Part shown: positions 8,117 through 16,778 of the stretch, piece by piece | Position numbering within the stretch: the first letter of the stretch is position 1 | Layout: the number at the start of each line of letters is the position of its first letter | From: Thiohalorhabdus sp. Cl-TMA | GTDB taxonomy: Bacteria > Pseudomonadota > Gammaproteobacteria > Thiohalorhabdales > Thiohalorhabdaceae | Direction: 5' to 3' | Length of the DNA stretch: 64,000 nt | NCBI RefSeq assembly: GCF_041821045.1 | Contig: NZ_JBGUAW010000013.1 | Span: forward strand, 1 to 64,000 | Translations under genes and position numbers: made by a program | The notes under the pieces: generated by a model | What the model was told of the DNA's origin: nothing | What the model saw: the letters and a program-made list of their open reading frames with translations, nothing else | Database searches by the model: none

Positions 8117-9316
8117 ATGAAAGCGCACCCGCTGCTCAAGCTCGGCCTGGTGTCCCTGACCGTCCTGCTGGCCTCCTGCGGCAGTGGCTCCTCGGGCGGC
8201 GGAGGTTCCGGCGGCAACCAGCAAACCTCCGGGACCGATATCCCCGCCGGTACCTGGTTCCAGCAGGATCCCAAAGCGGGCGAAGGGGAGCCGGAATACC
8301 GCCCCTACTCCGGCGTGGTGGCCGGGAACGGCCGTGCCTATTTCTGGGGAGGCGGGCATTTCACCCATGGCGGTAATGATATCGATGCCTACGACATCGC
8401 CGGGGATGAATGGGTCCAGCTCACCGAGGAGGAGAATTGGAACAACGTGGACAGCTGGGACCACCTGACCGACGAAGAAAAACAGGCAATCAAGAGCTCC
8501 CAGAGCGGCGGCTGGGATGTGGACATCCTTACCCCGCGGGGCCGGCCACTCCCCAAGCACTCCTACAGCCAAATGGCCTGGTGGCCGGATCGCGGTTTGT
8601 GCCTGCTCGAGCAGCGCCTCTGGTGCTACGACCCGTCGGAGGGGGATTCGGACGGTGCCTGGCAGGAGCTCGCATCCAACCCCTTCAGCGGGGTGTTCGA
8701 TGACGAGGGCAGCATCTCGGTCTGGAACCTCACCTACGACCCCAAGCAGGACACCCTGGTCACGGTGTACGCGGCCGGGGGTGGTGTAACCGGAGGTTTT
8801 GTCTACCAACCGGACAATTCGAGCAACCCCTGGCGGCAGCTACCCGAATTCTCCATGCGGGCGGACGGCTCCTGGAGCCAGGTCTATTCCGCCTACAACC
8901 CGGACAGCGAGTGGCACATCGTCTATGCGGGCCAGATGTGGCGGCGGATGAACCTTACCACGGGGGAGGTCAAGGAAATGGCCCAGCTCCGGAGCCACCC
9001 GCAGCTTGACGGAAAGCTCGAGGAGGACCAGTACGGCCCCCGGCTCCGGTCCTTCTCCATGGAGTGGTCGCCTGAACTGGATAGTGCGCTGGTGGCCGTC
9101 AGCATCGATAACGAGCTCCAGCTCTGGACGTACGATCCCTCGGCGAACAGCTGGTCCCGCTTCCAGCTCGACGGAGAGGGACCTACGGATGCGCACGCCA
9201 ATTGGGATACCCTGGCCCGCGATCCGAAGACCGGGGTCTATGTCTTCGTCGCCAAGGAGGATCAGAACGCCACGGAGATCCCGGAAACCTGGACCTTCAA
9301 GATCTCCGGAAGCTAG
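8117..9316 (+). CDS. Putative propeller-fold lipoprotein, paralogue 1
   Basis: Predicted 399-residue lipoprotein. The signal peptide (KLGLVSLTVLLASC) has a good lipobox LASC, followed by a Ser/Gly-rich linker, so it should be anchored in the cell envelope. The mature part has repeated aromatic strand patterns as in Kelch/galactose-oxidase-like propellers: RPYSGVVAGNGRAYFWGGGH, then THGGNDIDAYD, HSYSQMAWWPDRGLCLLEQR, and late AHANWDTLARDPKTGVYVF. The ATG at 8117 is chosen because it begins the signal peptide; an upstream in-frame start at 8036 would place 27 extra residues before it. It is about 60 percent identical by eye to the next gene, so the pair arose by tandem duplication. No catalytic motif was identified. 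Confidence 0.85.
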   Translation: MKAHPLLKLGLVSLTVLLASCGSGSSGGGGSGGNQQTSGTDIPAGTWFQQDPKAGEGEPEYRPYSGVVAGNGRAYFWGGGHFTHGGNDIDAYDIAGDEWVQLTEEENWNNVDSWDHLTDEEKQAIKSSQSGGWDVDILTPRGRPLPKHSYSQMAWWPDRGLCLLEQRLWCYDPSEGDSDGAWQELASNPFSGVFDDEGSISVWNLTYDPKQDTLVTVYAAGGGVTGGFVYQPDNSSNPWRQLPEFSMRADGSWSQVYSAYNPDSEWHIVYAGQMWRRMNLTTGEVKEMAQLRSHPQLDGKLEEDQYGPRLRSFSMEWSPELDSALVAVSIDNELQLWTYDPSANSWSRFQLDGEGPTDAHANWDTLARDPKTGVYVFVAKEDQNATEIPETWTFKISGS

Positions 9317-9686
9317 CCAGCCTTTCCCGACCATCGGCCGGCTCGCTGGCCGAGCCTCCCCAAGCCGGACGTACGGGCACTTTCCCGACGTCCGGCTTCA
9401 ATGCTCGTGCAGTCCGCATTCGCCGCGCAGGACTCATTCCCTCCCCCACTGCCTCCCCGAGCCCGCTTCACGCTCGCCCTTTTGCCGCCCTCGGGACCGG
9501 ATACAGATGCCGGTGGAAACTGACCGGACTTCCCGAAGAAATACCAAGCGGACCTTATTAGTAATTTTCCCGAGTGAAATCCCCAAAAAAATAATATTAC
9601 ATGAAAGTACAAGGCCTATATTTACCATATAGACCAATTTTTCTTCGCCGACATGTAAGGAAATCTTTACATACTATCAAGCCAGA
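9317..9686. other. Intergenic region between the lipoprotein paralogues
   Basis: A GC-rich first half with no convincing gene is followed by an AT-rich second half (about 9545-9686). The AT-rich part mirrors the island before paralogue 1 and likely holds the promoter of paralogue 2. Confidence 0.45.
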
Positions 9687-11048
9687 ATGACACCGGGAGC
9701 CTCTCGCATTTCTTGGTTTTTTCGAAACCTAAAACCAAATATAAAAACAGGTCCGAAAGTGCCATATCCACCGATATCCACCCAGAGCCAGACCCGCGTC
9801 AGCGCCCTGCCCTATACGACCCAACGGCCTCACGACGAACCGCCCATTCCGGCCCGAGCCCGTCGGGAATTCGGTGCCGTCTTTCTGAGCCTCCTTCTCG
9901 CCTCCTGCGGTGGGGATGCAGGATCCGGGAACGGGCAGGATTCGGCGGGCCAAGGGTCAGATTCGCAATTTTCTCCGGAGGGGCCTGCGGGGACCTGGCT
10001 ACGACAGGACCCGCAAGCAGAGCCGGGAGAGCCGGAATACCGCCCCTATTCCGGAATCACCGCGGGCAATGGCTACGTCTACTACTGGGGCGGCGGCCAC
10101 AAGACCCACGGCGGCAACGATGTGGATGCCTACGACATTGCCGCGAACGAATGGGGCCAGCTCACCGAGGAAGAGAATTGGGAAAATGCCCAGAGCTGGC
10201 TGGAAGATGAAGGCTGGTACCCGGACCGGTCGCAATCCGAGCGGCAGCAGCTGGTGAACCGCCTGGAGGGCTCCCGGGGGGGTGGCTGGGAGGTGGATAT
10301 CCGCACTCCCCGGGGCAGACCGGTCACCAAGCACTCCTACGCCCAGATGGCCTGGTGGCCCGGACACGGCTATTGCCTGCTCAAGCAGCGTTTCTGGTGC
10401 TACGACCCGCAGGAGGGCGACGCCGACGGGGCCTGGACAGACCTGGGACCGGACCCCTTCGAGTTCGGCAACAGCGGCACCATCGCCCCCTGGAATCTGG
10501 CCTACGACCGCGAGCTGGACACGGTCGTCACGGTGGTGGGGACCCGGGAGACCGGCAAGGTCTACGTATACGACACGGAATCCGGAAGCTGGCGGACGGC
10601 GCTCAATAACATCCAGTACCAGCAGGGCGAGTACAGCGAGGTCTACAGCGCCCACGATCCGGAAACGGACTGGCACATCGTATTCGCCAACCAGAAATGG
10701 CAGCGGATCAACGCGGCCACCGGCGAGATCAAGAGCATGGCCCAGCTGCGCTATAACGGGCAGGTGGTGAAGGGGTCCTTTTCCATCGAATGGGCCCCCG
10801 AGCTCGGCAAGGCCCTGGTGGCCAAGCGCATGGACGGCCAGCTGCGGATGTGGGCCTACGACCCGCAGGCGAACCAGTGGTCCGATTTCCAGCTGGAGGG
10901 AACGGGGCCCGACGATGCCCATGCCCAATGGGACACCCTAGCCCGCGACCCCCGAACCGGCATGTACGTCTTCCTCGCCAAGGCGGATGAGAGCGCGGAA
11001 GAGGGTGAGACGCCCACTACCTGGACTTTCTGGCTGCGAAGCGAATAA
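9687..11048 (+). CDS. Putative propeller-fold lipoprotein, paralogue 2
   Basis: Second copy of the lipoprotein family. The lipobox is in EFGAVFLSLLLASCGG, followed by a Gly/Ser/Gln-rich linker. The same landmarks appear in the same order as in the upstream gene: RPYSGITAGNGYVYYWGGGH, THGGNDVDAYD, RGRPVTKHSYAQMAWWPGHG, DDAHAQWDTLARDPRTGMYVF. Compared with its neighbour it has an insertion near EDEGWYPDRSQSERQQLVNR. With the first ATG (9687) the signal peptide would follow an unusually long leader of about 60 residues. A later, non-ATG start is likely, but no convincing SD marks it. It lies 370 bp after paralogue 1, across an AT-rich gap with its own presumed promoter. Function unknown; probably surface or periplasmic binding. 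Confidence 0.8.
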   Translation: MTPGASRISWFFRNLKPNIKTGPKVPYPPISTQSQTRVSALPYTTQRPHDEPPIPARARREFGAVFLSLLLASCGGDAGSGNGQDSAGQGSDSQFSPEGPAGTWLRQDPQAEPGEPEYRPYSGITAGNGYVYYWGGGHKTHGGNDVDAYDIAANEWGQLTEEENWENAQSWLEDEGWYPDRSQSERQQLVNRLEGSRGGGWEVDIRTPRGRPVTKHSYAQMAWWPGHGYCLLKQRFWCYDPQEGDADGAWTDLGPDPFEFGNSGTIAPWNLAYDRELDTVVTVVGTRETGKVYVYDTESGSWRTALNNIQYQQGEYSEVYSAHDPETDWHIVFANQKWQRINAATGEIKSMAQLRYNGQVVKGSFSIEWAPELGKALVAKRMDGQLRMWAYDPQANQWSDFQLEGTGPDDAHAQWDTLARDPRTGMYVFLAKADESAEEGETPTTWTFWLRSE

Positions 11049-11053
11049 GCCCC

Positions 11054-11752
11054 CTAACCCTCTTCCGTCGCTTCCAGCAGCTCCGGCTGATCGTTTTTGG
11101 GGTTATTGACGCGCCGGGAAACGGGATAGGCTTCCATACCGTCGGCCGGATAGGGCTGCAGGAGCTGACGGAGGGCCTCGGTTTCCTTCATGCCGGGGTC
11201 CAGCCATATATCCCAATCCTCCTGGCCCAGGATCACCGGCATGCGGTAATGGATGCGGCCCAGCAGCTCGTTGGGCGGTCCCACGATGATGGTATAGGTC
11301 TCCAGGGTGCGCCGCTCCCCGTCGAGCGTGCCTTCCCAACGCTCCCAGAGACCGGCGAAGCTCATGGGATTGCCGCTCCGGAAGCGAATCCAGTAGGGCT
11401 GCTTCGGCCCGGTTCCCTCGGTGTGCCATTCGTAGAAACCGTCGGCGGGGATCAGGCAGCGCCGGTACTTGAAGGCCGCCTTGAAGGAGGCCTTCTCGGC
11501 CACCGACTCCGCCCGGGCATTGATGAGGCTGTACTTGGAGCGGGTTTCCCGCGGGTCCTTGGCCCAGAAGGGGATCAGCCCCCACTCCAGGGCGGAGAGC
11601 TCCCGCTGCCCGGCCTCGGGCTCCCGGCAGACCATCCCCGTCTGGGAAGGCGCCAGATTATAGGAAGGGCGCCAATCCGTATCGCGGATCCGTGCCCGGA
11701 ACAGCTCCGCCAGATCCTCTTCGGGCGTGAACAAACCGTAACGTCCGCACAT
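11054..11752 (-). CDS. SRAP (YedK/HMCES-type) abasic-site-processing protein
   Basis: SRAP-domain protein of 232 residues. The family covalently caps abasic sites in single-stranded DNA through an N-terminal cysteine, protecting forks. The start is placed at the ATG at 11752 so that the protein begins MCGRYGLF and Cys2 becomes N-terminal after Met removal, as the mechanism needs; an in-frame ATG 6 nt upstream would bury it. Other conserved features are the INARAESVAEK motif (Asn and Glu of the active site), RRCLIPADGFYEW, and GRIHYRMPVIL with the catalytic His. It is convergent with lipoprotein paralogue 2 (5 bp between stops). Homologues often sit near SOS or repair genes, but none is adjacent here. 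Confidence 0.95.
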   Translation of the reverse strand: MCGRYGLFTPEEDLAELFRARIRDTDWRPSYNLAPSQTGMVCREPEAGQRELSALEWGLIPFWAKDPRETRSKYSLINARAESVAEKASFKAAFKYRRCLIPADGFYEWHTEGTGPKQPYWIRFRSGNPMSFAGLWERWEGTLDGERRTLETYTIIVGPPNELLGRIHYRMPVILGQEDWDIWLDPGMKETEALRQLLQPYPADGMEAYPVSRRVNNPKNDQPELLEATEEG

Positions 11753-11825
11753 GGGCACCGCTCCAAGCCGCTAAAGGGACTGAGGGAATGGATCGCACCG
11801 GGGCGCGGGAGCCCGGACCTTTCGG

Positions 11826-12083
11826 CTAATGCTCCACGGAGTAGTCAAAGATCCCCATTTTCTTCAGCTCCGTGGCGGCCTCGTCCTCGGAGGCCATAAC
11901 CTCCTCCTCGTATTCGTACATATGAGGAAATTTCTCCGAGCGGTCGGAAGCCAGTGGCAACGGCTGCTCTCCGGCCTCCACCCAGACCGTGTAGCCGCCC
12001 TCCACCGGCTTCAGGCGCACTTGGTGCAGATTGCCGTCCTCCACCAGCGTGGCGATCGCTCTGCGCGTTATGGTCTCATGCAT
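11826..12083 (-). CDS. Hypothetical small acidic protein
   Basis: An 85-residue soluble protein of unrecognised family. It starts with a short helix (MHETITRRAIATLVEDG), then a beta hairpin region (LHQVRLKPVEGGYTVWVEAG), and finishes with an acidic helix (EEEVMASEDEAATELKKMGI). The ATG at 12083 has GGGAG 8 nt upstream; a GTG 6 nt earlier is too close to that SD. It lies 73 bp upstream of the SRAP gene on the same strand, so they may be co-transcribed. Confidence 0.65.
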   Translation of the reverse strand: MHETITRRAIATLVEDGNLHQVRLKPVEGGYTVWVEAGEQPLPLASDRSEKFPHMYEYEEEVMASEDEAATELKKMGIFDYSVEH

Positions 12084-12298
12084 GATCACTTCTCCCTTGT
12101 CGCCGCTCGGACTTCACGCTCCGGAATGGCGGGCGCGGGGTAACCGGCCGCTAGGGCTCGTCCACCCGGTCCGCACAATCGTGGAACAAGCTTCTTTCCC
12201 GTTGGAACGGGCGAGCGGCGCGGAAGTTCTTGGCGGGCGGCGGAATGCGGAAGTGGGGAAAATCCTTAGAAGCGCGGGCTCCCGGCGGGATCCCGCGC

Positions 12299-13267
12299 TC
12301 AGGGGAGACGGAAGCGCAGTGCCACGGTCAGGTTGACCCGATCACCGTTGATGGTGTCAGGAAGGGGTCGGAACCGGCCCACGCGCTCCACAGCCTCCCG
12401 GGCGGCCCGTTCCAGACTGCCGGACCCGGCGCCGTTTAGCACCCGTACCTGCGTGATCCGGCCGCTGGCCTCCACCGTGAAGCCCACCGTGACCGTGCCG
12501 CTCCTCCGCCGCATCCGGGCCCGGCGCGGATACCGCTTGTTCGCCTCAATCGCCGCCCGTAGCGCGGATTTATAGTCCGGATCCAGCCCCGAGCCCGCGG
12601 CCGGCGCCCGATCCGGGCTGCCCGCCGCGCGAGCGGACTCGGCCGACTTTTCCTGCTCCTTGCCGGTCTTGGACCCCGCCTGGCGCTCCCGGGTCTGGTC
12701 TTCCGTCTTCTTCTCGGGCTTCTGGGCTTCCTTCTGCGGTTCCGGCGTCTCGGGCTCTTCGGTCACCTCCTTCTCGCGAGGCCGCTCCTGCGGCTCCGGT
12801 TCGGGTTTGGGCTCCGGTTTCTCGGGCTCCGGACGGACTTCCTTCTCCGGCGGTTTCTCCTGCGGATCGCGGGGCTTTTTCTCCGGCTCGGGAGCCGCCC
12901 GCTTCACGCTCCTGGCCGCGGTCTTCACCGTCGGCTTCTCGGGCTCGGGCGGTTTCGGCTCCGGCTCGGGGACGGATTGCGTCTCGGGCGGAGCGGGCTC
13001 CGGCTCCGGTTCGGGCTTGGGCTGCGGTTCCGGCTTTCGGGGCTCCGGGGGCTTATCCGGTTCGGATTCGGCCTGCTTTTTCGGCTGGGGCGCGGGCTTG
13101 GCGGAGGCAGCGGCCTTGTACATGGCCATCTTCATGGGCACGGACTCGCCGCCTTCTCCGCCGCCGCCGGCTTCCGGGGTTTGAAAAAACAGGACCATGG
13201 CCAGCAGGGCCACGGCAAGGCCCGTGGCCACGCCGAAGCCGGTGGCCTCGCAGCGTCGACACCTCAT
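12299..13267 (-). CDS. tonB: TonB family energy transducer
   Basis: TonB of 322 residues. It has an N-terminal cytoplasmic start with a CRRC pair, one membrane anchor (GVATGLAVALLAMVLFF) and a very long Pro/Glu/Lys-rich periplasmic spacer (about residues 45-220) of PEPEPKP-like repeats. The globular C-terminal TonB domain has the family motif around YPRRARMRRRSGTVTVGFTV and ends RVNLTVALRFRLP. It transmits proton-motive force from ExbB-ExbD to outer-membrane receptors. Its ATG overlaps the exbD stop by 4 bp, so it is the last gene of an exbB-exbD-tonB operon. The spacer, about 180 residues, is longer than in E. coli TonB, which may suit a wide periplasm. Confidence 0.95.
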   Translation of the reverse strand: MRCRRCEATGFGVATGLAVALLAMVLFFQTPEAGGGGEGGESVPMKMAMYKAAASAKPAPQPKKQAESEPDKPPEPRKPEPQPKPEPEPEPAPPETQSVPEPEPKPPEPEKPTVKTAARSVKRAAPEPEKKPRDPQEKPPEKEVRPEPEKPEPKPEPEPQERPREKEVTEEPETPEPQKEAQKPEKKTEDQTRERQAGSKTGKEQEKSAESARAAGSPDRAPAAGSGLDPDYKSALRAAIEANKRYPRRARMRRRSGTVTVGFTVEASGRITQVRVLNGAGSGSLERAAREAVERVGRFRPLPDTINGDRVNLTVALRFRLP

Positions 13268-13647
13268 CCGTTCCCGGCCTGCCGAGCCTGAATGGAGAGC
13301 CGGTTCAGGCCGCGGGCCTTGAGCGCATCCATCACGCTGACGAAGCGCCCGAAGGCCACGCCCTTATCCACCCGCAGCACCACGGGATCCTCGGGCTTCA
13401 GGCCGTCCAGACGCTTCTCCAGCGCTTCGAGGCCGATGGCCTCACCGTTGAAGTGGAACCGGCCCTGGCTATCGATGGTGATTCGCGCCGGAGGCTCCTC
13501 GGAGGTTTCCTTCGCCGATTCCGCCTCGGGCAGAGTCACGTCGATCTTGCCCTGGGCGATGAAGGTGGCGGTGGTGAGCACGATGGCCAGCAGCACCAGC
13601 ATGATGTCGATGAAGGGGATGACGTTGATGTCGTCGAACCGCTTCAT
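13264..13647 (-). CDS. exbD: ExbD biopolymer transporter
   Basis: A 127-residue inner-membrane protein. The short cytoplasmic N-terminus is FDDINVIPFIDIMLVLLAIV, with the conserved membrane aspartate (IDIMLVLL) that carries protons in the ExbB-ExbD motor. The rest is a periplasmic domain of the usual ExbD pattern (ITIDSQGRFHFNGEAI, VVLRVDKGVAFGRFVSVMDA). Both neighbours overlap by 4 bp (ATGA), indicating translational coupling with exbB upstream and tonB downstream. Likely regulated by iron together with the divergent receptor gene. Confidence 0.95.
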   Translation of the reverse strand: MKRFDDINVIPFIDIMLVLLAIVLTTATFIAQGKIDVTLPEAESAKETSEEPPARITIDSQGRFHFNGEAIGLEALEKRLDGLKPEDPVVLRVDKGVAFGRFVSVMDALKARGLNRLSIQARQAGNG

Positions 13648-14069
13648 GACTCATGCACCCGCTTCCATTCCGCCACCAGCACATCCACCTTCCGCATCAG
13701 CGCGTTGTAGAACAGGATGCTCGGGATCGCCACCAGCAGACCCATGGCCGTGGCCTTCAGCGCCAGCGCCAGCCCCGTCATGATCGCCTGGGTCTCGATG
13801 TCGCCCCCCTGCCCCAGGTCGTAGAAGGTGATCATGATCCCCAGCACCGTCCCCAGAAGCCCCACATAGGGCGCGTTGGCCCCCACGCTGGATATGATCG
13901 TCAGGTTGCGGGTCAGCGCGGTGTGGAAGGTCTCCAGGTGGCCGAACCGCTCCACCGCCACCTGCCGGTAGTACAGCCAGCGCTCCACCGCAAACGCCAC
14001 CGCCACGAACAGCATGAAGCCCAGCAGCCCGATGACCCCGTAGTCCAGATATTCCTTCAGCAGTTCCAT
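13644..14069 (-). CDS. exbB: ExbB / MotA-TolQ-ExbB proton channel protein
   Basis: ExbB-type channel subunit of 141 residues, a short form. It has a membrane helix at the N-terminus (GVIGLLGFMLFVAVAFAVE) and the core signature SSVGANAPYVGLLGTVLGIM. The following helix (GLALALKATAMGLLVAIPSI) has the Thr/Ala-lined pore residues. It is the first gene of the exbB-exbD-tonB operon and diverges from the TonB-dependent receptor across 444 bp. The short length resembles the TonB-system ExbB of pseudomonads (ExbB2-like) rather than the 244-residue E. coli form. Confidence 0.93.
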   Translation of the reverse strand: MELLKEYLDYGVIGLLGFMLFVAVAFAVERWLYYRQVAVERFGHLETFHTALTRNLTIISSVGANAPYVGLLGTVLGIMITFYDLGQGGDIETQAIMTGLALALKATAMGLLVAIPSILFYNALMRKVDVLVAEWKRVHES

Positions 14070-14145
14070 CGCTCAGAGCGCTCCAGTCCGTCGCCTGCCC
14101 GGATCCGAATAGGCGTTTATTTGGGTACGGTTAGTCCGCTCAATA

Positions 14146-14164
14146 GTAATCGATTCTTGTTATC
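14146..14164. promoter_or_regulatory. Weak Fur-box-like site upstream of exbB
   Basis: The minus-strand sequence GATAACAAGAATCGATTAC matches 12 of 19 positions of the classical Fur consensus GATAATGATAATCATTATC. It lies 77 bp before the exbB start. On its own this is weak, but a stronger site stands on the receptor side of the same intergenic region. Confidence 0.35.
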
Positions 14165-14423
14165 ATTTCCAGCCGAGGCGTAACCGGACCGCCCACCTCC
14201 CCTCACACCGATTCGTTCTTCACGCAGGTCTCCTTCCCCTGCCGAAACCCGGCGAGCGGCCAGGGAACGGGCAGGATCAGCCCGACGGTCTTGAGGTCCC
14301 GGAACGGGCCGGAGCAGGACGTTCCCACGCCGACATCTCAGGAGCGGCTCCGACAGACCGCCAAGGAACGGGACAAGGGGGTTGGAGGCGGGGTGTTGCG
14401 GCAGAATGTGTTTTTTTTGAAAA

Positions 14424-14438
14424 TAATAATCCTTATCA
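14424..14438. promoter_or_regulatory. Fur box upstream of the TonB-dependent receptor
   Basis: TAATAATCCTTATCA matches 13 of 15 positions of the 7-1-7 Fur operator TGATAATNATTATCA, and it sits inside an AT-rich promoter-like patch (14410-14460). It is 76 bp before the receptor start, so iron-replete Fur would be expected to block transcription. Confidence 0.7.
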
Positions 14439-14513
14439 TTATGCTTCGCATTTTAAAACTGCCCGTGCCCACTCGGGCGATTACATGTCCCCATACCCCA
14501 AACGGAGGAAGAC

Positions 14514-16685
14514 ATGCCGGACAAATCGACGCCGCTGGGTCGAAAGGTCTGCACTCCGACCCGGCCGATTCAAGGACCGGCCAAGCTCGCCCTCGGCTCC
14601 GCCCTCGCGGCGCTGGCGGTTCCGGGCGTCGTCCATGCGCAATCCGGAATGGACGGCGAAGAGCTGGAGCCGATCACCGTCTCCACCACCCGCACAAGCC
14701 AGGGGCGGCCCCTTTCCGCCATTCCGGGCTCGGTGACGGTGATCGGTGAGGAGCAGATCGAGGAGCAGACCCGGTTCACGCAGGACATGGGGGAGATCCT
14801 GTCCAACCTAGTGCCCGGACTGGGTCAATCCTCGGAGAACCTGACCAACTTATCGCAGCACGTCCGGGGCCGCGACTTCCTGGTGATGATCGACGGCGTG
14901 CCGCAAAATGCCACCCTGCGTCCGACCTCCAAATTCCTGCGCTCCATTGCGCCGGAAGCCGTTGCAAAGGTGGAAGTGATCCGGGGCGCGGTAGCCACGT
15001 ACGGCTTCGGCGCCACCGGCGGCATCATCAACTTCATCACCAAAAGCGGCGAGGGCGTGGAAGGTACCGCCTTCCAGAGCACGGTGGGCGTTACCGGACA
15101 GACCGACGACAGCGACAGCCTCGGAAGCCGGGTCTACCAGGGCGTTCGGGGCGGAAGCGGCGCCTTCGATTACAGCGTCAACCTCAGCGCCAAGGAGACC
15201 GGTACCTGGTACGACGGCGAAGGCGATGTGGTGCCCCCGGATGGGTTCTCCCAGGGTGGCGGACTCTCCGATTCCGTGGAGTACAACGCCCAGACCAAGC
15301 TCGGCTACCAGATCGGCCCCGACCAGCGTATCCGCTTCACCGCGAACTACTACGAACGGACCCAGGACGCCGACCACACGGCCGACCGATCCACGGGGGA
15401 CACCCAGACCGACACCAAGACCGTCGCTGTGAAGGGGGATCCTGAAGGGAAAGATCCAGGCACGGAAAATCTGAACGTCAGCCTGGACTACACCCACGCC
15501 GACTTCCTGGGCGGGACGCTGTCGTCGCAGCTCTACTATCAGGATTACGAGACGTTTTTCTCCTATTTCAGTGGCTACGATACGGGCGGAGGACAATCCA
15601 AGCTGTTGACAGAGCATACCGGCTTCCGTCTGGCCCACGACCGGCCCATCGGCTTCCTCAACGCCGTCTACGGCATCGACCTGGGCCAGGAGAAGACTTC
15701 CCAGCCCCTTATCGACGGCCGTACCAACGTCCCCGAAATGGAGCAGGTCAGCTATTCGCCGTTCCTCCAGTTGGAGGCCCCGTTGGGCCGGGACTGGCTG
15801 GTGCGCGGCGGCGTCCGCTATGAAAATTTCCAGGTGGATGTACCCACCTTCCAGCGGGAAACGGTCAACAATCCCGGCACCATCGAAGGCGGGACCCTCG
15901 ATTACAGTGAAACGGTATTCAACCTCGGAGCCGTGCATTACCTGACCCGCAGCCAGGAGCTATTCGCCAGCTTCAGCCAGGGCTACTCCGTGGCCGACAT
16001 CGGACGGGTCCTGCGGACGAAGAGCGCGGACGGCGAGGACACCTCCGCCGAGGCCCTCGACCCCGAAGCGCAAATCGTGAACAACTACGAGCTCGGTTGG
16101 CGGGGTCGTTTCGACCATTGGCGCGCCACCGCGACCGCCTTCGTCAGCACCTCCGACCTGGGCACCACCTTTGAAGGCGCCGACCTTGAGCTGGAACGCA
16201 AAAAAGAGCGTATCTACGGCGTGGAGCTGACCGGCGACGTCCAGGCCACCCGGGCGCTGCGGCTCGGCGGCACGGCCACTTGGCAGGAAGGCCGCACGGA
16301 GGACGGTAGCAGCAACGACAGCGACCTGGACGCCTACCTCTCGGGCATCCGGATCTCCCCGCCCGAGCTTACCGCCTACGCCGAGTACGCGCCCTCCGAG
16401 CGCTGGTCCGCTCGCCTGCAGGCCAAGCACCTGTTCGACCGGGACCGTTTCGATGGATCGGAGTGGGCTTATGGGGAAGGAGAATTCAACGGGTTCACCC
16501 TCCTTCATGCCAGCGGGCAGGCCCAGGTGGGACCCGGCAGATTGAGCCTGGGAATCCGCAACCTGCTGGACAAGCAGTACATCACTCCGCTGGGACAGGT
16601 ATATAACCTCGATATGCCGGGTCGAACCGCGGTGATCGCCGGACGAGGCCGCTCCTACTCCCTGGAATACACCATGACCTACTGA
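14514..16685 (+). CDS. TonB-dependent outer-membrane receptor (siderophore/iron type)
   Basis: A 723-residue receptor. After an extended N-terminus comes a signal peptide ending GVVHAQ, then a TonB-box-like EPITVSTTRTSQG. The plug domain has IPGSVTVIGEEQIEEQ, HVRGRDFLVMIDGVPQ, and VEVIRGAVATYGFGATGGII (about residues 65-180). A 22-strand barrel follows and ends in the aromatic-terminated SLEYTMTY needed for outer-membrane assembly. The MPGRT motif near the C-terminus is common in siderophore receptors. It diverges from exbB-exbD-tonB, which would energise it, and is followed by a PepSY protein of the kind involved in ferric-siderophore reduction. The ligand (siderophore, haem or other chelate) cannot be fixed from sequence. 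Confidence 0.95.
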   Translation: MPDKSTPLGRKVCTPTRPIQGPAKLALGSALAALAVPGVVHAQSGMDGEELEPITVSTTRTSQGRPLSAIPGSVTVIGEEQIEEQTRFTQDMGEILSNLVPGLGQSSENLTNLSQHVRGRDFLVMIDGVPQNATLRPTSKFLRSIAPEAVAKVEVIRGAVATYGFGATGGIINFITKSGEGVEGTAFQSTVGVTGQTDDSDSLGSRVYQGVRGGSGAFDYSVNLSAKETGTWYDGEGDVVPPDGFSQGGGLSDSVEYNAQTKLGYQIGPDQRIRFTANYYERTQDADHTADRSTGDTQTDTKTVAVKGDPEGKDPGTENLNVSLDYTHADFLGGTLSSQLYYQDYETFFSYFSGYDTGGGQSKLLTEHTGFRLAHDRPIGFLNAVYGIDLGQEKTSQPLIDGRTNVPEMEQVSYSPFLQLEAPLGRDWLVRGGVRYENFQVDVPTFQRETVNNPGTIEGGTLDYSETVFNLGAVHYLTRSQELFASFSQGYSVADIGRVLRTKSADGEDTSAEALDPEAQIVNNYELGWRGRFDHWRATATAFVSTSDLGTTFEGADLELERKKERIYGVELTGDVQATRALRLGGTATWQEGRTEDGSSNDSDLDAYLSGIRISPPELTAYAEYAPSERWSARLQAKHLFDRDRFDGSEWAYGEGEFNGFTLLHASGQAQVGPGRLSLGIRNLLDKQYITPLGQVYNLDMPGRTAVIAGRGRSYSLEYTMTY

Positions 16686-16727
16686 CCGGGAGCACGCCGA
16701 CCTCTGCAAGTTCGGGCAATGCGATGG

Positions 16728-16755
16728 GAGGGACCGCTACGTCGGTCCCTCTTTT
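16728..16755 (+). terminator. Rho-independent terminator after the receptor gene
   Basis: GAGGGACCG (16728-16736) pairs perfectly with CGGTCCCTC (16743-16751) around a 6-nt loop and is followed by TTTT. It lies 42 bp after the receptor stop and just before the SD of the PepSY gene, so it may reduce rather than abolish expression of the downstream gene. Confidence 0.75.
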
Positions 16756-16778
16756 GTCGTCCATGGAAAGGGAAGGAC

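Noticed and set aside
14850-15938. 362-codon minus-strand frame opposite the TonB-dependent receptor
   Set aside because: Antisense to the plug and early barrel regions; no recognisable domain.
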